Source: Pegoplata infirma (lineage: Eukaryota > Arthropoda > Insecta > Diptera > Anthomyiidae). Taken from it: a DNA stretch of 64,000 nucleotides. Position 1 is the stretch's first letter, and each line of letters starts with the position of its first letter. The stretch spans positions 173,927,021 through 173,991,020 of the forward strand of contig OY992537.1 in the NCBI GenBank assembly GCA_963921195.1. The letters run 5' to 3'. Shown here in pieces: positions 45,048 to 57,321 of the stretch. A program made the position numbers and the translations under genes. A model generated the notes under the pieces. It saw nothing but the letters and a program-made list of their open reading frames with translations. It made no database searches and was not told where the DNA came from.

Positions 45048-45463
45048 AATTCATAGTTTTTCAGCATCATATTCTTTAATATTAAATAATTTTAAATTCT
45101 AATTTAAAAATTTGCAATGTAGTTCAAATTTAAAAAACAGAAGTTGATTTCGTTAAGTCTATTTTTGATTTGAGTCTAAAACAAACTTTAGTACTTAGTG
45201 AAACGATCTGTCAAAAATATGAAAAATAAACTTTTGTATAGGTTTTACTAAGCGTACTACTTATATTTTTTCTAAAATTTTTTTGACAAGTGGCTTAAAA
45301 GTTGTTAATTTACTAATGGAAAAGCCAGGAAAAAAGTATAGCCATAAAGCATAATTGACCATAAAGATTTGTAGATAGTTTGCAAAAAAAATTATTAAGT
45401 TAATAAACCGAATGGTTTATTTAAAATTTTAAACGTTTTTTTTTTCAATTTCAAAAAAAAAAA

Positions 45464-46282
45464 TCAATTTTTAAATTCTGATAATTTTGTAAAAACAAAA
45501 TTGCAAACTCCTTGCTCAATTTCACAGATTTGCTTGAATGTAATTTCTGCGTTTGAAACTCTATTGGCCAATGACTCAAACAACAAAGTTGTTGAATTTG
45601 AAAACTTTTGTGGAACGGATGCCACGGACGCCACGGAAGTAGAAGCTGTTTCTAAAAATTGTTCAAATTTTTCTTGCAATCTTTGATTGTCGTTTTTTTG
45701 CTTTTTTGGTGGCGGAGGTTTTGGTAATGGTGTAGACGAATTTGGAACCATAAAGCTATCAGTGAGTATCATATCCGAACTGTCGTCGATTTCAATGATA
45801 CTTTCCTCACACGGCATCTCAATGATGTTACTTATAGTCCTAGAAAAAGGAAAATATTCATATATGTACTTCTTTTATATATATGTTTCAATTATGTATT
45901 AGCTTACCTTCGTGCACTTTTTATATCATCCAAAAATTTTAAATGATCTTCATACTTCCAAGGCTTCTTTTTTTCGGGAGCCTCACTGCCTGATCGAATG
46001 ACATTACCTTGTTTTGCCCTTTTATATGAGTCTCTCAAATTTTTCCACTTTTTTTTACATATTTCGCCTTTAGATTTAAAAAAAAAGTTACATACATTAA
46101 TTAAAACACTGTTTTTAATTCTCATAATTCAATAATTTAAAATTACTTGATACATTTAGCTCCTGGCCAATAAGATTCCAAACATCATCTTTTTTTATGG
46201 TATCCTTATAATAAGCAGACTCCAAATTATAAAGAAAATCATATTGTTTCACCAATTCAATCAACCTTTCTTGAAAGTCCAT
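45464..46282 (-). CDS. Harbinger-encoded MADF-domain protein, 223 aa
   Basis: Three exons on the minus strand: 46282-46147, 46067-45908 and 45839-45464, with introns of 79 and 68 bp that have GT-AG ends and keep frame (672 nt, 224 codons with stop). Residues 1-80 form a MADF (trihelix-like) DNA-binding domain: LIELVKQYDFLYN, YYKDTIKKDDVWNLIGQEL, EICKKKWKNLRDSYKRAK, then KKPWKYEDHLKFLDD. The C-terminal part has acidic IEIDDSSD, a PKPPPPKKQK stretch and a helical tail (QRLQEKFEQFL). In this superfamily such a protein binds the terminal repeats and brings the transposase into the nucleus. Its start ATG is 391 bp inside the right terminal repeat, so its promoter is probably within the element. 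Confidence 0.85.
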
Positions 46283-46673
46283 ATTTCCAATTTTTTATTT
46301 TAATTTAACTTTATGGTTTTTTAATAATTCAATAATTAAAAGCGCCAATTTCACTATTTTTTATATTTATTTTGTTGTGCTTTCTACTGTCAAAAACATC
46401 TGTTTAGTAACAAATAGTACGCAAAATTACAACTCTGTATGTGATTTTTACTTAAAAATGCAACTATGTATGTTATTTTTTGCTAAAATGCGGCAACTCT
46501 ACATGACACAAATTTGAGAAAAATGAGAAAGTGGTGAGAGAGAACGACAAAAATAGAATAGAATCTATTCTGGCGGCAGCGTGGTCGACCACAAAGCGAT
46601 TTTTTGCTTTTCATACAAAATGTATGAAAACATTTTGTGGTAACCGAATGTGGTTCCAATTGTGACTCGGCTC

Positions 46674-47292
46674 TCAAGTTTTTTAGAAGAAAGTATATAC
46701 GAACTCTTATAAAAAGCATCAATATGTATTTGCTGTCTGCATTAGGACAACATTTGTTTGGTTCAATATCAATCATTTGTTCATATAAATCAGAAACTAT
46801 TTTTTTTAAGATGACATACTTCATCAAACATACCGTTCTTTCAATTCATGGACGTATTTTACAAATGTTTCCAAAGCTTTAACCAGGTCACAATTCTCCA
46901 TTTGTTTACTTAAGGTAAACAAAAACTGTGAGGAAGGTTCCTCGAAGGGATCGTTACTCAACAGGAAGCATGTAAAGAGTAAGAAATTGCGTGGCAATGC
47001 ATTTTGACGTTTTCTAAAAAAAGGGCACTTTCTCTGCCCTTTTTTTCCAGAGAAGAAAACGTAAAAATGTTCACGTTAGATGATGATACTTCGTTCAGTA
47101 ATCCTTTACATGTATTTTCATATATCAAAAAGGAACAGCTGATTAGTTACTGATACTTTTGTTGCGTTATCAGTTGAGTAACGAGCCCTTAAATCGATTG
47201 TTATATCTGGCAAATCGTTTAGTTGCATTACACTTTGGTGCTCTGTCCATGTAGAGTCAACATCTGTTTTCATAATCAGCTAACTAGGCAGT
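46674..47292. other. Flank right of the Harbinger element
   Basis: No assured gene. AAAAAAAGGGCA-CTTTC-TCTGCCCTTTTTTT (about 47018-47047) is a strong hairpin. Composition is less AT-biased from about 46900 on. Confidence 0.45.
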
Positions 47293-47546
47293 CTTCTATT
47301 GCTGAATTCAACAAATTCATGTCTTCGGTGAATTCTACTTCTTCACAGTTTTCGTCGGTAACAACGTCAATATACTTTAGCCCGATGTTTACGGAATTTA
47401 CAAGCGAAGGCATAAATTCAGGCATTTTAATGCAAGAGCAACCCGAGCATATTTTCGCTGTACTGCCGATTGTGATAGACCATGTAGATCTCCAGCATCA
47501 TCCAGAGTCTGAACATGTATTATCTTGTGATCTGAATTCTATTTAA
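47293..47546 (+). CDS. Candidate terminal exon or ORF, unknown
   Basis: Open from before 47223 to TAA at 47544. CTAACTAGGCAG at 47281-47292 looks like a branch site and splice acceptor, so coding could begin at 47293 (first in-frame ATG 47319). The product (about 84 aa) is Ser/Thr-rich, then SEGINSGILMQEQPEHIFAV, then His/Glu-rich near the end. Composition is more protein-like than neighbouring ORFs, and local AT content is lower. No domain is recognised and no partner exon is found. It could be a host exon, a pseudogene or unknown TE DNA. Confidence 0.25.
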
Positions 47547-48227
47547 CACCTACCACTATACAACCCCTACACCGAAAAGCCACCAAAACGTGTAACTCGA
47601 GCGAACATCCGCAATCTTTTTTGACTAACATTATGTAATTTTTTTATTAAACTTTTTTGTATTTTAGCTTTTTTAAAACAAAAGCGCGATTTAAAAAAAC
47701 TCGTCTGGCCATTCAAAACGGATTTGATTTTTCCAGATATATTTTTGGACGAGGTAAATTAGAAAACTGTTATTATATCTGAAAATGAAAGCATTAAAGC
47801 CAGCGCATTTAAACGATGGCACTTTCCTATATTTTGTGTGATGTTATCAATTGATAACACTACTTGCAAACTACGGACGAAAAATTGAATATGCAACCAA
47901 ATAGTCCCCGTTCTATAAAAAACATAACAAGCACATTAAAAAAATATGTAAGAAACTCAAGATTGAAATGCCTTTAACCGATTTTTGCTATAATTTTCTG
48001 AATGTGGTTATTGTTAATGAATTTAAATTAAAATCTCTGCAAATATGTAGCGAGTTTAAAAATAATTTCTACAATTTTAAACATTCGCATGAGATCCATT
48101 TAAGCGGGCGCATTTAAATGATGGCATTAGATTTTATTTTGCATGAAGTTATATATCACCGCTTCTTAACCATTGCAATGTGAGAAAATAAATCAAAATT
48201 GTTTTACTTGCCACTTTAATACACCTA
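47547..48227. other. No gene found
   Basis: Contains TTTAAGCGGGCGCATTTAAATGATGGCA-type words (near 47800 and 48100) also seen near 19090, so it is probably an old dispersed repeat. Confidence 0.45.
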
Positions 48228-51067
48228 GATCCCAGTGAAGCAAGTCCCTGGCCAAAAAGTGCCGGGCAATGGGAAATAAAGTGTTCGATAGTTTCCAACT
48301 CCTCTTCATCCATGCAACTTCGGCAAAAGTCATTCGACGGCACATTTAACCGCTCTGCATGCTTCCCTATAAGACAGTGTCCGGTAATTATAGAAACCAC
48401 CGACGAAATATCTCCTCTTGGAAGCGATATCAGCTCAATTGTGCGCCCCTGATTAAGATATGGCCAAATCAGTCGTGTTGTCTCACACATCCATCCATTT
48501 ACCCATCTTTGATTAGTCTCCGTCGCGGAACAAAGCCGTAGGTTTTCCTTGCAAGTTTCTAGAGGCATACCAATACATTCCAATTCTGTCGGAACCTGTA
48601 AGGTAGTTTCTAGTCTTGCAAGCTCATCAGCTTTGCAATTTCCTGGAATGTCTCTGTGCCCTGGGACCCAAATGAGTCGTATGTTAAACTGCTTGGCCAT
48701 CTCATTTAAAGACGTGCGGAAATTTGGGGCAGATCTTGTTTTCAGAAATATTGAATCCAGGGACTTGACCACGGCTGTCAGTATAGATGTTGACTGCGGT
48801 TGTAGACAAGACATTGCAGCTCAACCAGTCAGCCACTTTCTTTATTGCCAGCATCTCTGCCTGGAAAATACTGCAATGATCTGGCAATCTTCGAGCCAGG
48901 CTCAATCCAAGCTCTTCCGAATAGACTCCAAAGCCCACTTGTTCGTGCAGCCCTCGATCCATCAGTGTAAAAATTTATGGTGGCTCCACTACCTGGAATG
49001 TACCCCATCCAAGATTCCCTGGATTGTATCATAGTGGTAAAGTGGCGCTCAAAGAGGAAGCACAGTCCACATTTTGTGGTATTGTTATCTTCTTTAAGAT
49101 AGTGCTATGGCCACAATCGCTGCTCCTCCATTGCAGCGTGCTATTAAATCGAATTGCCGACGCAGCCGCATACTGCCTACCCAATATGTCCAATGGTATC
49201 AGGTGAAGGAGGATTTCTAATGCAGCCGTAGGTGTAGTACGAAGAGCACCAGTGATGCACATCGACGCTATTCTCTGTACCTTCGTGATAAAGACACAAT
49301 TAGCTTTTGCTTCTAAAGCAGGCCACCAGACAATGATTTCATGCAGCAGAATTGGACGCACCACTGCTGTATAGATCCAATGAACGACTTGAGGGCTAAA
49401 ACCCCATCGTTTCCAATGGCCTTTTTGCAGGAATATAAAGCAACCGTTGCTTTTCTCACCCGTTCCTCAGTATTACGCCTGAAATTCAACTTCCTATCTA
49501 GAAATACTCCAAGATACTTGGCTCCGTCTGAGAAGGTGATTTCAGTGCCGTTCAGAGAAATAGGATCAAAAGCAGGAATCTTACTTTTCCTTGTAAACAA
49601 AACAAGCTCTGTTTTACTTGGATTAACTCCCAGACCACAGCCTCTTGCCCATTTAGACATCTCTTTCAGACAACCCTGAAGAATGTCCCTCAATGCTGGC
49701 AGATGCCTCCCCTATACCGCTATCGCGACATCGTCAGCATAAGCGACAACATGACAACCACGTGCTTCTAGAGATAACAGCATTGAATCCAGTGCCAGGT
49801 TTCAAAAAAGCGGCGAAAGAACACCTCCATGTAGTGTGCCCCTATTGACAAATCGAGATATGACGGACGCTCCCAATTCAGACGTTATATGTCTATTGGC
49901 AAGTAGGTTTTCCACCATTAAAACGATCACACGCTTTACTCCCAGACCAGACAATGCCAAAATTATCGAGTCTGGGATGACATCATTGAAAGCCCCCTCT
50001 ATATCAAGAAAGGCCACCATAGAGTACTCCTTTACCGAAAGCGATCTCTCCATGGTACCAACGAGCTCATGAAGAGCTGTTTCCGTTGATCTACCCTTGC
50101 TGTATGCATGTTGCTTTGTCGAAAGCAACCTCGGGCCAATCACTCTACGCAAATATGAATCTTTCATTCGTTCCATTGTCTTTAACAAAAAAAAGACAGA
50201 CTAATTGGTCTGAAATCCTTCGGAGCTGTGTGTGAACTTTTCCCAGCCATCGGGATAAATACGACTCTGGTATCCCTCCATTTTAAAGGATGGATTTGGA
50301 ATCCATGCATGAGCTCTGGGTTGCGAGGGGATATCATGTTTTTCCACAACGTCCAGTCTGGCTCCAGGCCATAACTCTCCCACTTGGCTAATGGCAACCT
50401 TAAACACGGCTGCGGATCTTTCGTTCCTAAAACCAACGAGTTTTACTCGCCCCTGATACCAACCTGCGTTGACAGTAGTAGGGAGTAAATCAGACATACT
50501 ATCAAGAAGTCTAAAGTAGATTTCATTTAATTTAGTTTCAACTAAACTCCACTTGTCCCTTGGAATACTACAATCCCCATTTTGCCTGTTGATCACAGCC
50601 CTAATGAAGTTACCTTTCACCACTTCACTAAAAGACTGAGTCCAGACGTTGCCGGTCACCTTAGATCTCTTAGGTAAAGGTTTCTCGTCGGGCGAGCGCA
50701 ACCTTTTACCAGACTTCGATGACGAGACCGAAACAGCGCTATGTTTGTCAGATGCGCGCATTGCCGAAAGTTTGTCCTGTTCTTCAAAGACTCCTTTCGC
50801 CCATGATAGCGACGCCCTCTCACGTTCGGAGAGCTTCGTTCCATCGGGTTGGCTTAGTCGGTTAATTATTTTCAAACAAAGCCATCTCTGGTTGTGCCTG
50901 ACCTTTGATGGCTTAAGTTTCTTTTTCTTTTTACCACCAATATTAGGCTGAGCACCCCTACCAGAATCAAGGCCGGACTTCAAGGTCACAACCCTAAGAC
51001 CAGTGCTAGGAACAGCACCAGTCGGTGAGGCAGAGCCTCGAATTAAACCGGTATAATTTGTGTCCAT
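48228..51067 (-). pseudogene. LINE ORF1/ORF2 remnants
   Basis: ORF1 begins at ATG 51067 and reads about 255 residues, through the first half of DUF4780 to HAWIP. It then runs across the deletion junction and shifts frame. ORF2 remnants cover WRDTRVVFIP to the RNase H and part of the C-terminal Cys/His motif with several frameshifts (near 49800, 49420 and 48770). The YADD region lies in a broken segment near 49740, reading YADDVAI-like codons with YAD changed around GCTTATG. The endonuclease and the first part of the reverse transcriptase are absent. Non-functional. Confidence 0.9.
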
Positions 51068-51194
51068 ATTTTAATTTTCCTGGATGTGGTCATGAAAATA
51101 TCACAAAAAATACCTATTACGAACAATTTCAGAAATTCAATTAATAGCACGAAGATAAATTAAAACACGTCCACACATGTCAACAGTTGAACGA
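48228..51194 (-). mobile_element. LOA-clade LINE, deleted and decayed copy
   Basis: The 5' UTR and ORF1 start resemble the full copy (5' end GTTGAACGA at 51194). An internal deletion then joins ORF1 (to 50301) directly to mid reverse transcriptase (from 50290) with 10 bp of filler. The 3' end stops at 48228, about 190 bp short of the normal tail. No TSD is found. It is more diverged than the other two copies, hence older. Confidence 0.93.
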
Positions 51195-52224
51195 AACTAC
51201 TTAAAGCAAAGTAAAGCCTTAAAGCTAAGCACTCTGTTTTTTACGGCGAAAATTTCACTTAAACTTTAAACGCCTCAAATCGCAATAAAACATTTAAAAA
51301 TCAACAACTTTTGACAATTATAAGAAAGAAACGATCAAAACAAAACTGAAATGTCACTTTTTCACAGCAATTTAAATTGTCTTGTATAGTAAAAATGCGT
51401 GAAAACTTTTTTAACAATTTCCCAATAATACCTCGCGTTGCCAAAATTTATTTGTTTTATGTGGAGTTTGACAGATTTTTTTCTCGTAAAATCGAACAGA
51501 GTACTATTCTTAAACCTTAAAATTCTTGATTTTAGAGTTGACCGATATTTTCATATCGGTGACATGATATAATCCCCGCGGACATAATCCCCTTTTCCGT
51601 TATGGGGATTGTGACCAAAATTATTTCGGTCATAATCCCCATAATGGTAGTGGGGACTATGACCGAAAATAATTCGGATATAATCCTAACAAAAAATTTA
51701 AATAATTCACAGTTTTATGGTGATAATGACCACGTAACAAATGGCCATAATTTCCATTACAGAGATTATGTCCACTATTATAGTTGGTCACAATCATAAA
51801 AATTGTAGTTGTTTTTTCTGAAAAGTTTTTACTTAACGGCCATATTGTTTTAGTGAGAAAACTTCTATATATTCAATAGTTTCAGTGGAATATTTTAAAA
51901 TATTCCAATAAAACCACAACCGAAACATCTAATGTGAACTTATACGGTTTTGAGCACATATAAACTGTAAAGTTTTTCTGTTAAACAGTTTTAGTTCGTA
52001 GATGAGTGAAATCGGAGCCGGGGAAATTTTTTTCTCCCTTGTCCGATTTCTACAAAATTATACAAAAAAAATATTAAAAAGATAACCTAAAAAGCTTGAT
52101 TTTATTAAATCCCGGGATCCCGGGATTAGGATTTTTAATTTTCAATCCCGTTTGGCATCCCTAATTACTATTTAGCTGAAAACGACAAATTTTTAAACAT
52201 TTTATTTTCATTATTTTTCTTATA
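51195..52224. other. AT-rich DNA, repeat fragments
   Basis: 51540-51790 has repeated ATAATCCCC/GGGGATTAT words in both orientations. Near 52110-52172, CCCGGGATCCCGGGATT followed by GTTTGGCATCCCTA resembles one end of a hAT-like element whose opposite end type (TAGGGATGCCAAAC) appears at 53803. No gene. Confidence 0.45.
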
Positions 52225-53226
52225 CGAAAGGGTACAGCAAATTTTTTTTATTGTTCACTAGATTGCGTTTTTTATAACTGTTTCCGGCAGTTTATTTAAA
52301 GTTCTTAATTTCATTTGTTAATGACTGAAATCTTGATTACCTCATAAAAATCAATAAAGCAAATAAAAACAGATCGTTTTTGCACTTCTTTGGTTTTTAT
52401 TTGTTCATTTTTCTAATAATAATTATTTTTCCTTCTCTTCCGTTTCCGGAATTTATTAGAAAATAAAAAAAACAAAGACATATACAGTCAAACCCGGTTA
52501 TAACGAACTCCGAGGGACCAGAAAAAATAGTTCGTTATAAGCGAAGTTCGCTATAAGCGGGGTATTTTTTTAATCAACCTAGTTTTATTTAAAGAAAAAA
52601 AATAATTCAATTTTTTTTATTTGATGTTTTTTTGCTAAATAAACTACTAATTGAGAAGAAAACATTAAAAATATAAATAAATTTTACCAAAATTGTAATA
52701 TAAACCAAAAATTTCCAACCTTTTGTGAGTTTGATACACATGATTGCCGCACATTAAAAAATATTTATGGGAGTTCGTTATAAAAAGGTAAATAAACATG
52801 AAATTGTATTCGTGGGACCATAATAATCAGTTCGCTTTAACCGAGGATTCGTTATAACCGAGTTCGTTATAAAAGAAGTATTTTGTGTGAAAATTGATGC
52901 CAAAACGTCGGGACTTTAGAATAAGTTCGTTATAACCGAGAATTCGTTATAACCGAGTGCGTTATAACCGAGTTTGACTGTATAATAAAGATGCAGCAAA
53001 TGCTTCTTCTTTTTACTGTTCACTAGATGGCGTTTTTTATAACTGTTTCCGGCAGTTTATTAAAAGTTCTTAATTTCATTAATTAATGACTGAAATCGTG
53101 ATTACCACATAAAAATCAATAAAGTAAATAAAAACAAATCGTTTGTGCACTTCCTTGGTTTTTATTTGACTATATTTCTAATAATAATTATTTTTTCTTC
53201 TCTTCCGTTTCCGGAATTTACTGGAA
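52225..53226 (+). repeat. About 235-bp direct repeat flanking a MITE
   Basis: 52225-52460 and 52985-53226 are similar: TTGTTCACTAGATxGCGTTTTT, AACTGTTTCCGGCAGTTTAT and CTTCTCTTCCGTTTCCGGAAT. They probably arose as a tandem duplication that was later split by the pogo-like MITE. Confidence 0.8.
52495..52980. mobile_element. pogo/Tigger-like MITE, 486 bp
   Basis: Ends CAGTCAAACCCGGTTATAAC and TTATAACCGAGTTTGACTG with TA on both sides (52493-52494, 52981-52982). The subterminal parts carry many GTTCGTTATAACCGA words. A CAGT...GGTTATAACGA end with TA target is characteristic of pogo/Tigger elements. No transposase. Confidence 0.88.
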
Positions 53227-53339
53227 AAATAAGCATACGCCATCTATATTTACAATGCGCATACAAGCTCTAGAGGTCTGGAAAAAATAAGCATACGCCC
53301 TCTATATTTACAATGCGTATACAAGCTCTAGGGGTCTGG
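53221..53339 (+). repeat. Two tandem 57-bp units
   Basis: CTGGAAAAATAAGCATACGCC...TACAAGCTCTAGAGGT occurs twice with few changes. Confidence 0.8.
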
Positions 53340-54002
53340 TCTTTGCTACAACAAATTTTTGTGCCACCTGTTGTAATATTAGTGAACTAAACCACTTTCT
53401 CAATAAGGGATGGTAAAGTTGGTACAGTTGTACTTTTGTTGGTTCATTTTGACCTTCAAAAGTACCGTGGTACTACCACAGACTAATACAGACTCGACAT
53501 AAGTGACAGGTGTCAAAAAAGTAGTTCTGAACCATATGGTTAATATTTTCGAATTATTCTACGAATTAGGTTAGAAAGAGAAAACTGATATAACGCGCCA
53601 TAAGAAAAATAGATGCCAGATCGGTTTTTGTTGTTTCACTCACTCCTAAGTCGTAGAAAGTGTTGCCATGTTAGCGTAAAACGGACAAAAAACCGCTCTG
53701 TTTTATCCTAAAATCGCTTAGTTTTTCCCATTTTTTCTAATAAAACTCTACTGTCGAGTCTGTTTATAGTCTGTGGTACTACCACGACTCATTTAGTACA
53801 TATAGGGATGCCAAACAAGATAAATTTTTAAAAAATCCCCGGATTCGGGTTTTTGAAAATTGAAATCTCGGGATTTTAAGTTTTTTTGTGATCTCGGGTT
53901 TTTCTGGGGATTTTACATTTTCTTTATTAAGGGCTGGTATTTTAACATAAGATATTAAACGATTAAAAAAATAGCAATTGGAAGTTTTCACAGATTTTAT
54001 TT
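53340..54002. other. No gene found
   Basis: Contains two inversely related GTGGTACTACCAC words (near 53467 and 53773) and AGACTCGACA/TGTCGAGTCT (near 53490 and 53751). These suggest the ends of a small element of about 300 bp. TAGGGATGCCAAAC at 53803 is a hAT-like end. Not resolved further. Confidence 0.4.
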
Positions 54003-54769
54003 AATACTATGTTTAGATCAAACAAAAACTTACTTGTTTTTGGCAAAAAAACATTTTGGAAAACCAAACTGTTTACACCGAATAAAAAGAGTTTTTGTTT
54101 GTCAAATCAAATTAATTATTTTCTAAATTCACTAAAAAACACAAAATTACAATAGCCACACGTTATTGAAAAAATTAAATTACACATTTATTTACTTTTT
54201 CAAAAGATTTTAATTTCACAAAAAAACAAATATTTTTATTTTGACATTCATTTTTACCAAAAGAAAATTAAAAAAAAAAAAACAATCACATTAATAGTAG
54301 CATAGACCACAACCTAAATTCTAGTTTTTGTTCAGTTTTAGTAGGCAATGCAGCTTTTAAATTGTTTGGAAAATACATGTAGTTTTTGCCAAAACCAAAA
54401 AAATATTCAAAAACAAGTTGTTTTCGTTGGTGTAAATACCGTAATACTATGTTTAGACCAAACAAAAACTAACTTGTTTTTGGCAAAAAAGCATTTTGGA
54501 AAACCAAACTGTTTACACCGAATAAAAAGAGTTTTTGTTTGTCAAATCAAATTAATTATTTTCTAAATTCACTAAAAAACACAAATTACAATAGCCACAC
54601 GTTATTAAAAAAATTAAATTACACATTTATTTACTTTTTTAAAAGATTTGAATATTAATTTCACAAAAAAACAAATATTTTTATTTTGACATTCGTTTTT
54701 ACCAAAAGAAAATTGAAAAAAAACATTCACACTGAATTAATAGTAGCATAGACCACAACCTAAATTCTA

Positions 54770-57321
54770 CACGCAAAAAAAAAATCTGTGTCAGATTGAG
54801 CAATCCTACTTGGTAAAATTTTTTTCATACCAAAAAAAATTTTTACCAAATTTTTGCTAAAATTATGCTTGTCGATGTTAAAGTAACATAATTAGTTTTT
54901 TATGTAAAATAACCAAGTAGCTTGCACAATAACGCAAAATTCTTGCACAAAAATTTATTGAAAGAAAACAACAAAAAAAAAAAAACAAATACAGACCGCC
55001 ATATTCATTTTGTATTTTTGTGTGCGTGCTTCGTTTATTTTTTGTGTTATAAAAACGTAAAAAGGAAATTGATAAATAAAATTAAAATAAATTAATTAAT
55101 AAATAAAAATAAATAATTAGTTTTTTAAAAGATAAATAAATGTAAGGTAAAAAAACTTATAACTTAAAACACCATTCATTTAGCAAAACCAATGGAGTCC
55201 CAGACGTTTGTTTCAATGAATTACAAATGGAATGATAAAGTGAGTATACCCCTATTCCGAAGACACCAATTAGGTTAAATAGATTTTTAGTTAAAAAATA
55301 GTGTTTGGTAATAATTTTCTATTTTTACAGGGTACTGCACGCAAAAAAAAAATCTGTGTAAGATTGAGCAATCCTACTTGGTAAAACTTTTTTCATACCA
55401 AAAAAATTTTTTTACCAAATTTTTGCTAATATTATGCTTGTCGATGTTAAAATAACATAATTCATTTTTTATGTAAAATAACCAAGTAGCTTGCACAATA
55501 ACGCAAATTACCTGCACAAAAATTTATCGAAAGAAAACAACAAAAAAACAAATACAGACTGCCATTTTCATTTTTTTTGTGTGCGTTGTTTGTTTATTTT
55601 TTGTGTTATAAAAACGTAAAAAGGAAATTGATAAATAAAATAAAAATAAATTAATAAATAAAAATAAATAATTAGTTTTCTAAAAGATAAATAAATGTAA
55701 GATAAAAGAATGTTAAAGTTAATTTTGCTTTCATCACTTAAAACACCATTCATTAAGAAAAACCAATGGAGTCCCGTATGTTTCGATGAATAACAAATGG
55801 AATGATAAAGTGAGTATACCCGCATTCCGAATACACCAATAAGGTTTAATAGATTTTTAGTTAAAAATTAGTGTTTGGTAATAATTTTCTATTTTTACAG
55901 GGTACTGCTAAATAAATTTTTGAAGCTATGGCGAATCCTTCACTACAATAAAGAGCGTGGACACCAATCCTGCCTTTAGGTATAAAATAAAAACCTAAAA
56001 ACCCAAAGCCAAGGGAGTCCATACCTGTTTTGAGTTACAAATGGAATGACAAAGTAAGTGTTCCTCCTTACCAAGAGACCAATGGGGTTTACCAATTTTT
56101 TAAATTAAAAATTTATGTTTTGTAATAATTTTCTATTTTTACAGGATGCTTTTAAATAAATTCGTGAAGCTATAGCGGATCCTTTACTTCAAGAAGAAGC
56201 GTAGGCAGTAGTCACTCGAGAAAATTGTACAAAAAGGGTCAGTTGGTCGGTGGTAAATTAAATCCTACACAACATTTATTACATTAATATGGATTTATTC
56301 TGTGAAAATTTTAAATTCAACAAATATACAAATTTTTACAAAAATTTATTGAAAATTTATTTTAGCATAAATGTGGTAATTTTTAGCATTATTTTTAGTC
56401 ATCTTTTCTAATAATTTTGGAATATTTCACCATATCTCTTTTGGTATATTTTACCAAGTTTTTACTTAAATAGCATTAGCATTTTCTTCAAAATTTTTTA
56501 CATAAGTGTTTTGGCTAAATTACGAAAACTACTTCGTCGGTTGTAGTTTTAGCATATTTTTGGTAAAATTATGCCAGATTTTTGCTCACTCCGACACAAG
56601 TTTTTTTTTGCGTGTGCTGAATAAATTTTTGAAGCTATGGCGAATCCTTCACTACAATAAAGAGCGTGGGCACCAGTCCTCCCTTTAGCTATAAAATTAA
56701 AACCTCATTTATATAGCAAAGACAAGGGAGTAAAGACCTGTTTTGATGAGTTACAAATGGAATCACAAAGTAAGTGTTCCTCCTAACCAAAAGACCAATG
56801 GGGTTTACTAGTTTTCTAAAATTAAAATTTATGTTTTGCAATAATTTTCAATTTTTACAGGATGCTTTTCAATAAATTCGTGAAGCTTTAGCGGATCCTT
56901 CACTTCAAGAAAAAGCGTAGGCAGCAGTCACTGGAGAAAATTGTGCATAAAGGGTCAGTTGGTCGGTGGTAAATAAAACATTTATTATATTAATATGGAT
57001 TTATTCTGTGAAGATTTTAATTTCAACAAATATACAAATTTTTACAAAAATTTTATAGAAAATTTATTTTAGCATAAATGTGGTAATTTTTAGCATTATC
57101 TTTAGTCACCTTTTCTAATAATTATGGTATATTTCACCATATTTCTTTTGGTATATTTTACCAAGTTTTTGCTTAAATAGCATTAGCATTTTCTTCAAAA
57201 TTTTTTACATAAGTGTTTTGGCTAAATTACGAAAACTACTTCGTCGGTTGTAGTTTTAGCATATTTTTGGTAAAATTATGCCAGATTTTTGCTCACTCCG
57301 ACACAGATTTTTTTTTGCGTG
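54770..57321. mobile_element. 1.27-kb TIR element (outer copy) containing a second copy
   Basis: Ends CACGCAAAAAAAAA and TTTTTTTTTGCGTG, extended imperfectly through ATCTGTGTC. TA is duplicated (54768-54769, 57322-57323), confirmed by the empty site in the first 440-bp unit. The interior holds ATGGAGTCC...TACAAATGGAATGATAAA, a GT...CTATTTTTACAG intron-like interval, and GAAGCTATGGCGAATCCTTCACTACAA. This exon-intron-exon-like module is repeated in a second version downstream. Stops break the exons. The family is unknown; the 2-bp TSD points to Tc1/mariner-like insertion. Confidence 0.85.
55338..56614. mobile_element. 1.27-kb TIR element inserted in its own relative
   Basis: 1277 bp with the same ends. 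TG is duplicated (55336-55337, 56615-56616). The outer copy is interrupted at GGTACTG/CTGAATAAA, which is continuous (GGTACTGCTAAATAAA) near 55901 inside this inner copy. Inner and outer (1273 bp net) are close relatives in the same orientation. Confidence 0.9.

Larger units (their letters stand above)
43024..46673 (+). mobile_element. PIF/Harbinger DNA transposon, 3.65 kb
   Basis: Terminal inverted repeats of 24 bp: GAGCCGAGTCACAATTGGAA plus CCAC at the left, and the exact reverse at the right. 3-bp TSD TCA (43021-43023, 46674-46676). It carries the two genes expected of this superfamily in divergent/convergent layout: a transposase on the plus strand (43494-45047) and a MADF-domain DNA-binding protein on the minus strand (46282-45464). 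The transposase is disabled. The termini and the accessory gene are intact. Confidence 0.95.

Noticed and set aside
53803..53930. Pairing of the hAT-like ends at 52172 and 53803 as one element
   Set aside because: The ends point away from each other and no matching TSD is seen, so they are two separate fragments at most.
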